Source: Anisus vortex (Eukaryota; Mollusca; Gastropoda; Planorbidae). Taken from it: DNA of 64,000 bases. Position numbers and translations under genes: made by a program. This document shows, in pieces, positions 40,801 to 46,800 of the stretch. Positions within the stretch are counted from its first letter, which is position 1. Each line of letters begins with the position of its first letter. The notes below the pieces were generated by a model, which had not been told where the DNA came from, did no database searches, and worked only from the letters and a program-made list of their open reading frames with translations. The DNA is taken from positions 29,826,742-29,890,741 of the forward strand of contig OX421497.1 in NCBI GenBank assembly GCA_949126835.1, read 5' to 3'.

Positions 40801-43800
40801 CAAATCTAATCGTCTTTAGAGACTATGGAGCCAATGAATGGATTACAGGTATATAAAACTGTATGTTACATGTTCTACGTATGGATGTTAAACGAACACC
40901 GGAATTCCGATTGTCAGTTTTGTCGTAATAGGGGAGGAAATCAATATGGTGTCCCATTTTTATTCTATTTTTTCTTCTCGAAGAAATATTTCAAAACCAT
41001 GTTTGATTCGTACGAAACAATTCCTTAACATTAAAGGCCTTGCAAACACACATTAATCAAAAGCGACTAACATGCCTTTTGTATTTTGTTTTCATATCTT
41101 GAATATTGCTTGCGATAAAAGCAAAAACGACAACAAAGGCAGATGTTAAGTTATATTTAACGCTATCGTCGGCACAGCATTTGGTGAACTTGGGCTACTC
41201 GAGAAGCAAAAAAAAACGGCTTTTCCAATTGATGCTGGACGCTCCCAAAAGGCAAACAGACCAATAGACTAAGGGTTGCTAGATGCTTGGACTTAAAAAG
41301 AAAGACACAGAGAAACAAAACGCAGGACATATTTAGTGTTTCATTTGAATCTTTCGCATTAAACCTACATACTGTTCAGTTTTATTACAAAAGCTGACAA
41401 TAATTGTCGAGTGGTGAATCTGAACAAAAAAAAAAGTCTTGTTCAAACTTAAATTTAATATAGACTAAAATGCAACTTGCAATTAAATATGGGCAACTTA
41501 AAACAACTTTACAGCGCTTGCAAGGTTTAAAACAAAAAACCTTTTAATTCTTTTCTAATGGATTTGAATCATATAAGACCTATACAAATATTCTTTTAAT
41601 TTGTGCAACTTCTAACATATCTATATTATAATTAGAGTTTATATAAGTCTAAATTTTAAATTCATGACAATATAGTTTTTGATTTCTCACAAAACACAAA
41701 ATCAACAGGTTTTAAGAATGGTCCTTCCTATTAGTTTTATTGATAAAACTAGTTTAGTATAATCTACGCAAATGTGTTCTTTCCTACCTATAACTTTGCC
41801 TCGGTGTGGGAGGGCAAAGGATGGGGGTGAAAACCGGTTTGAAATTAGATTTATAGAACTGAAAAGTTTGAGAAAAAAACATTTTAGCAAAAATGTGGTT
41901 TTGGTCGGACTCTTACTGTAAGACTAGACTTGTAAATTATTTTAAAATTTTCAAAATGTTATCGAAAGTTACAAAAAATCTAATTTATAATATTGTAAAA
42001 TTTAATAACTAAATTCAACAAAATAACGGTTATTTTAAACACTTTATACCAGTTAAGTCCAACAAAGTTGGAATTCTGTCTGCTTGACTTTACTTCTAGA
42101 CCTAATGACTTAGGGGACGGGACCTCCATTAATTACGTCAACAAAATAGGGGGTAGGGGTTAAAAAAGTTTGACAATTGTTGACATGGGTGAGGAAGCAG
42201 GTTAAGTAAAGTTGACGTCAACAATGCTACTTTTTAAAATAAATGTAATATATAATAATAATACAAATAATAAACAAAATTCTACATTTGACCTTTTCCA
42301 CTAAGCCTACATACTAAAGATGTAAAACATGATTTCACCTAAATGCAAATAGAACTATTATATTAATTATAGAATAGGCTATTACTACTATAGATGACGT
42401 AGGGATGTCAAACGAAAACCGAAATACTGGATTCCGGTTTTGAAACCAAAAACCGGTTTTAATTTTTGGTTCTGATGGAAATTAAAAAAAATAATGTTGG
42501 ATTCGCAAAAAAAAAATACCTTGATGAAACTATTTAGTCTTAGATATTGTGATTTTTTTTTCCAAAAACCAACAATGGCTTGCGATAAAAACGAGATCAA
42601 ACCAAATGCTAAGTTACAGATAGATATAATTAACATGAATCTTTTTACTTTTTGGTTCATCTTTTAGATGTGGGCTCCTCATATGTACACAATGGAGACT
42701 CGCAAACTAGGTCCCTGTGACCCTGAACAATGTGGCAAGACGCCCACCCCGCCTGTGCTTTATTATTAACGGCACTATTAAATACACATTCTTTTGATTG
42801 GTGCTACGCGAAACCTTTCAATACATTATTTTACAAGTCCACGCTGTGTTGTTGGTAACTATTCCTTTTGAAACTGTCATTTCTCTCATATTTACTTCGA
42901 CGCTAAATTATGTTTGTCTATGTTTATAGAAAAACTGTTTCGATATGACTAGTAGAATAAATAAATCCTTTGTGTGGGGAAAATTTTGAAAAAAAAAAGT
43001 CTTTCACGATGGCTCGGTGTAAACTATGTTCCAAACAGATAGTGGCAATACCAGTAGATTTCGAACGCATCTGCGTACGAAGCATCCAGGATTAACATTC
43101 TCAAACTCGTCATAATCTCCTTATTATTATGGTCAACAATAGTCGGAAATAAGATTATCACTATTGAAAGCTAATATCGGTTTTAATCAATTAGCCCATA
43201 TTTTTTTCTAGTTCTAAAGAATTTTATGGTAAATTGTACAAAAATCATCTATTGTATCCGACACAAATCAACCCATTGAATGCCCTGCAAACACTAATTA
43301 AGTCTGAACTACAAAATTACGCAGATTTGGCGTTTCCGGCCTGTGACTTGTGGCACTGCGCGGGGGGGAGGGGGGGGGGGAGGGACCGATTTTAAAAAAA
43401 AACGGTTTGAACATCCCTAAATTTGACGAGTCTTTTTGTGTTTGTTTTGTTAGTATATAGAACTCGCGAACGTTCAGTTTTTTTTTTCGCTCAGTACATC
43501 ATAAGGACGCCCCGGAGACTTGCATAACTAGTAAGCGATAGTTGGGATTGGCAAAAATATGTAAAAACCAATAGGGTCTCTCTGAGACTCTAATCAATGT
43601 TTGAAAGGTATTTAATGAGGTGTATTGTGCGAATCCAACATGGTTGTTTAAAAATATTCCCTACATAAAAATTATTCCTGGCCCATACCATGACGGCCAA
43701 AATAATTAGCCTACTTTCCCGTTTAACATCCTTAATTCTGATATATAAACTAATATATTTTTGCTAACTACATAATAATAGGTGAAACGTAAAAATTATG

Positions 43801-46800
43801 TCAATTACATATATATTTTAGATCTAGATTTTGATCTATTTCGGAAATTAAATTTTAAGTTATAATTTCTAATTTTCTGTAGAAATGAATATGTATGACA
43901 TAAAAATGTATTAGTACCTGTGGTGTAGCCAGGATAGCAATGGGGAAAAAAAAGGGGTGGGGGCAAATAGTGCAAGGTCGGAGAGATAAGGGGACAGGAT
44001 GAGCAACTATGTATAACTCTTTGCAGGCCAGTTCTTTTTTGGGGGGAAGGGATATTTTTTGAGTGATGACACATTTCATGTTGCACAGACCAAACTATTG
44101 GATATAAGTGCTTAATATTATATATCGAATTGTTTATAATTGAATTTTCTTTTATAATATGTAAAGTTCTTTTAAGAAACTCAAGTATTATGTAAACAGT
44201 AAATATTTAAGTACAAAACATTTTTGCATTTCAAAATTATTTTTTTTTACAAAAACAACAAACACCAAGAAGGAAAAAAAAAACATTGAAAGAAATATAT
44301 ATAATTTTAATACAGTTTTAATCAACAGCATCTTAGACATATTATACCAAAAAATCATACTGATTAAAAATAATTTGAATTTTTTATAAATTATTTTGTA
44401 CAGCACCCTATTTTTATTTTTTTTGACAATATTGTCAACAAAATAATTTTGAATTTTTTTTCCCTATAAATTGAATAGAATGATTTCTGTAAAAGATTTA
44501 ACAAAGAAAAATATATGTACATGTAAAGTACAAGCTGAAAAATATTATTTAAAAAAAACATCTCTACCAGATATATTACAAAGCAATATGAATATATCAG
44601 TATTAAGAAAACAGACTAACATGTCTAAAACAGATCCAAGCAGTACCTATAACTATAACTTATTTACCTTCTGATTGTGCAATATTTAAAGGATGATCTA
44701 ACAATAAACAATTTCTGACATTATTAAAGCAGAAATGTTGATTCCAAATTTGACATTTCACTTTGGTCTGCCGCTGTTCTTTTTCAACACGATAACACCG
44801 AACACAATTCTTCCTTTTTTCTACTAAGATGGGCACTACATAATGTGTTTCTATTTCCTTAACAATGGATGCTTTAGTTATGAATAAAAGAACTTCTGAT
44901 TGTGGATCTATCCCAGCTAATTCTATTATAAGTTCTATTGTAAAATCTAATTGAGCATATCTATTATGTCTACTAAGTTCTGGGATGTCTGTATTCTGTT
45001 TTCTTAATTCCTGAAATAATATGTATGAGTTTACCCTTCCAATGTCTAAAAAATGATACATCAATGTTTTCCAATATTTAGCTGTCTTTCTAAGTACTGT
45101 GTACTTTCCTATTAATTGATCTGATCTATCTACTCCCCCCATGTGTGCATTATAATCTCCCACCACCCCAGGCTGTCTAACTTCTATCTTTCTAAATTCA
45201 CTTTCACTCTTCTAGAACAAAAAAACCTTTCAGATAAGTTTTTATGAATGGATGTTAACATTGTAACTATTTTATTATCTTTCCATTGTACTAAACCTAA
45301 GTTTCCCATTCTAATCCATCTCACACTTCCCCTATGACTATTTTTATTAAATTGTTTGGTGTTTTTAAAATAGTTCCGCAAGCAACAATTTTCTGCTTTA
45401 ATAATGCCAGAAATAATTTAGTAGAAGTATAATAGTTATCCATGTATAGCCTATACCCTTGTCCAAACAAAGATCAGCATAACCCCATAACAACATCGTA
45501 AGCTAACCCATTTAGTGATTTATTTTCCTGATCTACCACCCTCCCAGTATAAACTTCATAATTATATGTATACCCATTACTCGAATCTGCTAACACCCAA
45601 ATTTTCATCCCCCACTTAGTCGGTTTGTCCTTCATAAATTGTCTAAATGCATACCTCCCCTTATTCTGAACCATTCTTTCATCTACGCTAATATTTTCTA
45701 ACGGCTGCCAAAACTTCATACATTTTCTTCTAATAAATTCATGTAGGAACCTGACTTTACTAAGTTTATCATTTTTATTTTCTGTACTAAAATCAGATAC
45801 TTTTAAAAAGCATTGTATCTGCTTGAATCTGAATTTAGACATGAAAGCTCTAGCCCATAACCCATGAAACAAAACACTAGTACACCAATATGACTCTACA
45901 CTGGGTGCTTGAACTAGGCTCATGTACATGAGCAGGGCAAAAAAAGTATACAATTCATTAATAGTTACATCCTTCCGATTTGTGTGCATATACTTCTTCT
46001 TGTCCTTCATCGCAAAGGCATACATGTTGGTGAAGTCACAAATCTTCTGCATTATTAAATCGCAAAATATCAGTTTGAAGAAAACACCTGTAAACAAAGT
46101 AATAAAATTTATGTAGAGTTTATAACATAAATAATAGCTGATAGAATACTCAGAAAAGACATTTAAAATTTCACCAATATAGACAATTTTACTGTTGTTT
46201 GACGAACGAAACTGCTCCACTAAACCGTCTAGGCCTATAATAGTGTTAATATTTTTTTTGAATTAGTGAAGACAACTCTTTTTTAAAATTCATATTATAT
46301 TTATAACTAAACCTCTAATAAAAATGTAAACCAACCTGGTGTTAAGAAATTCCGCAGCTCACTTCTGGTTTCTGGAGTATCAGTGTCAAATAGGTGTAGG
46401 CCAGGCTTTCTTTCTGGAAGAAATTTGGGAAGAGGGTCTGTGGGTCCATCGTCACTGTTTTCATAGGAATTATCCGGCGTTTCAACAGTTTGGACTCGGG
46501 CTCTGGGAATGTTTTGGCTGAGAAAATAAAAATAATAGTAATTAAGTTTTAATCCTTTAAATTATATTTTAAAAAATTTGTTATAAATGGAATGTAAATT
46601 TATTTTCTGCACTTATAAATGCTAATACCTAATAGTAGTAATAGTGGATAGGCACAACTGACAAACAATAACAGTAACAGCTGATCAATCAGCTGATAAT
46701 GTAAATAAGGGATGTGTGTAGTATAAAGCATTTTTTTCGACAATGAATGATCTAAAATATATATGTTTTTATTGCAGTAAACACATAAGTCCCTAAATTA

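Noticed and set aside
46088..46335. Extension of the piggyBac frame upstream from 46087 to 46220
   Set aside because: This is intron 2: the acceptor CAG at 46088-46090 joins exon 2 in phase, and the extra residues lack family similarity.
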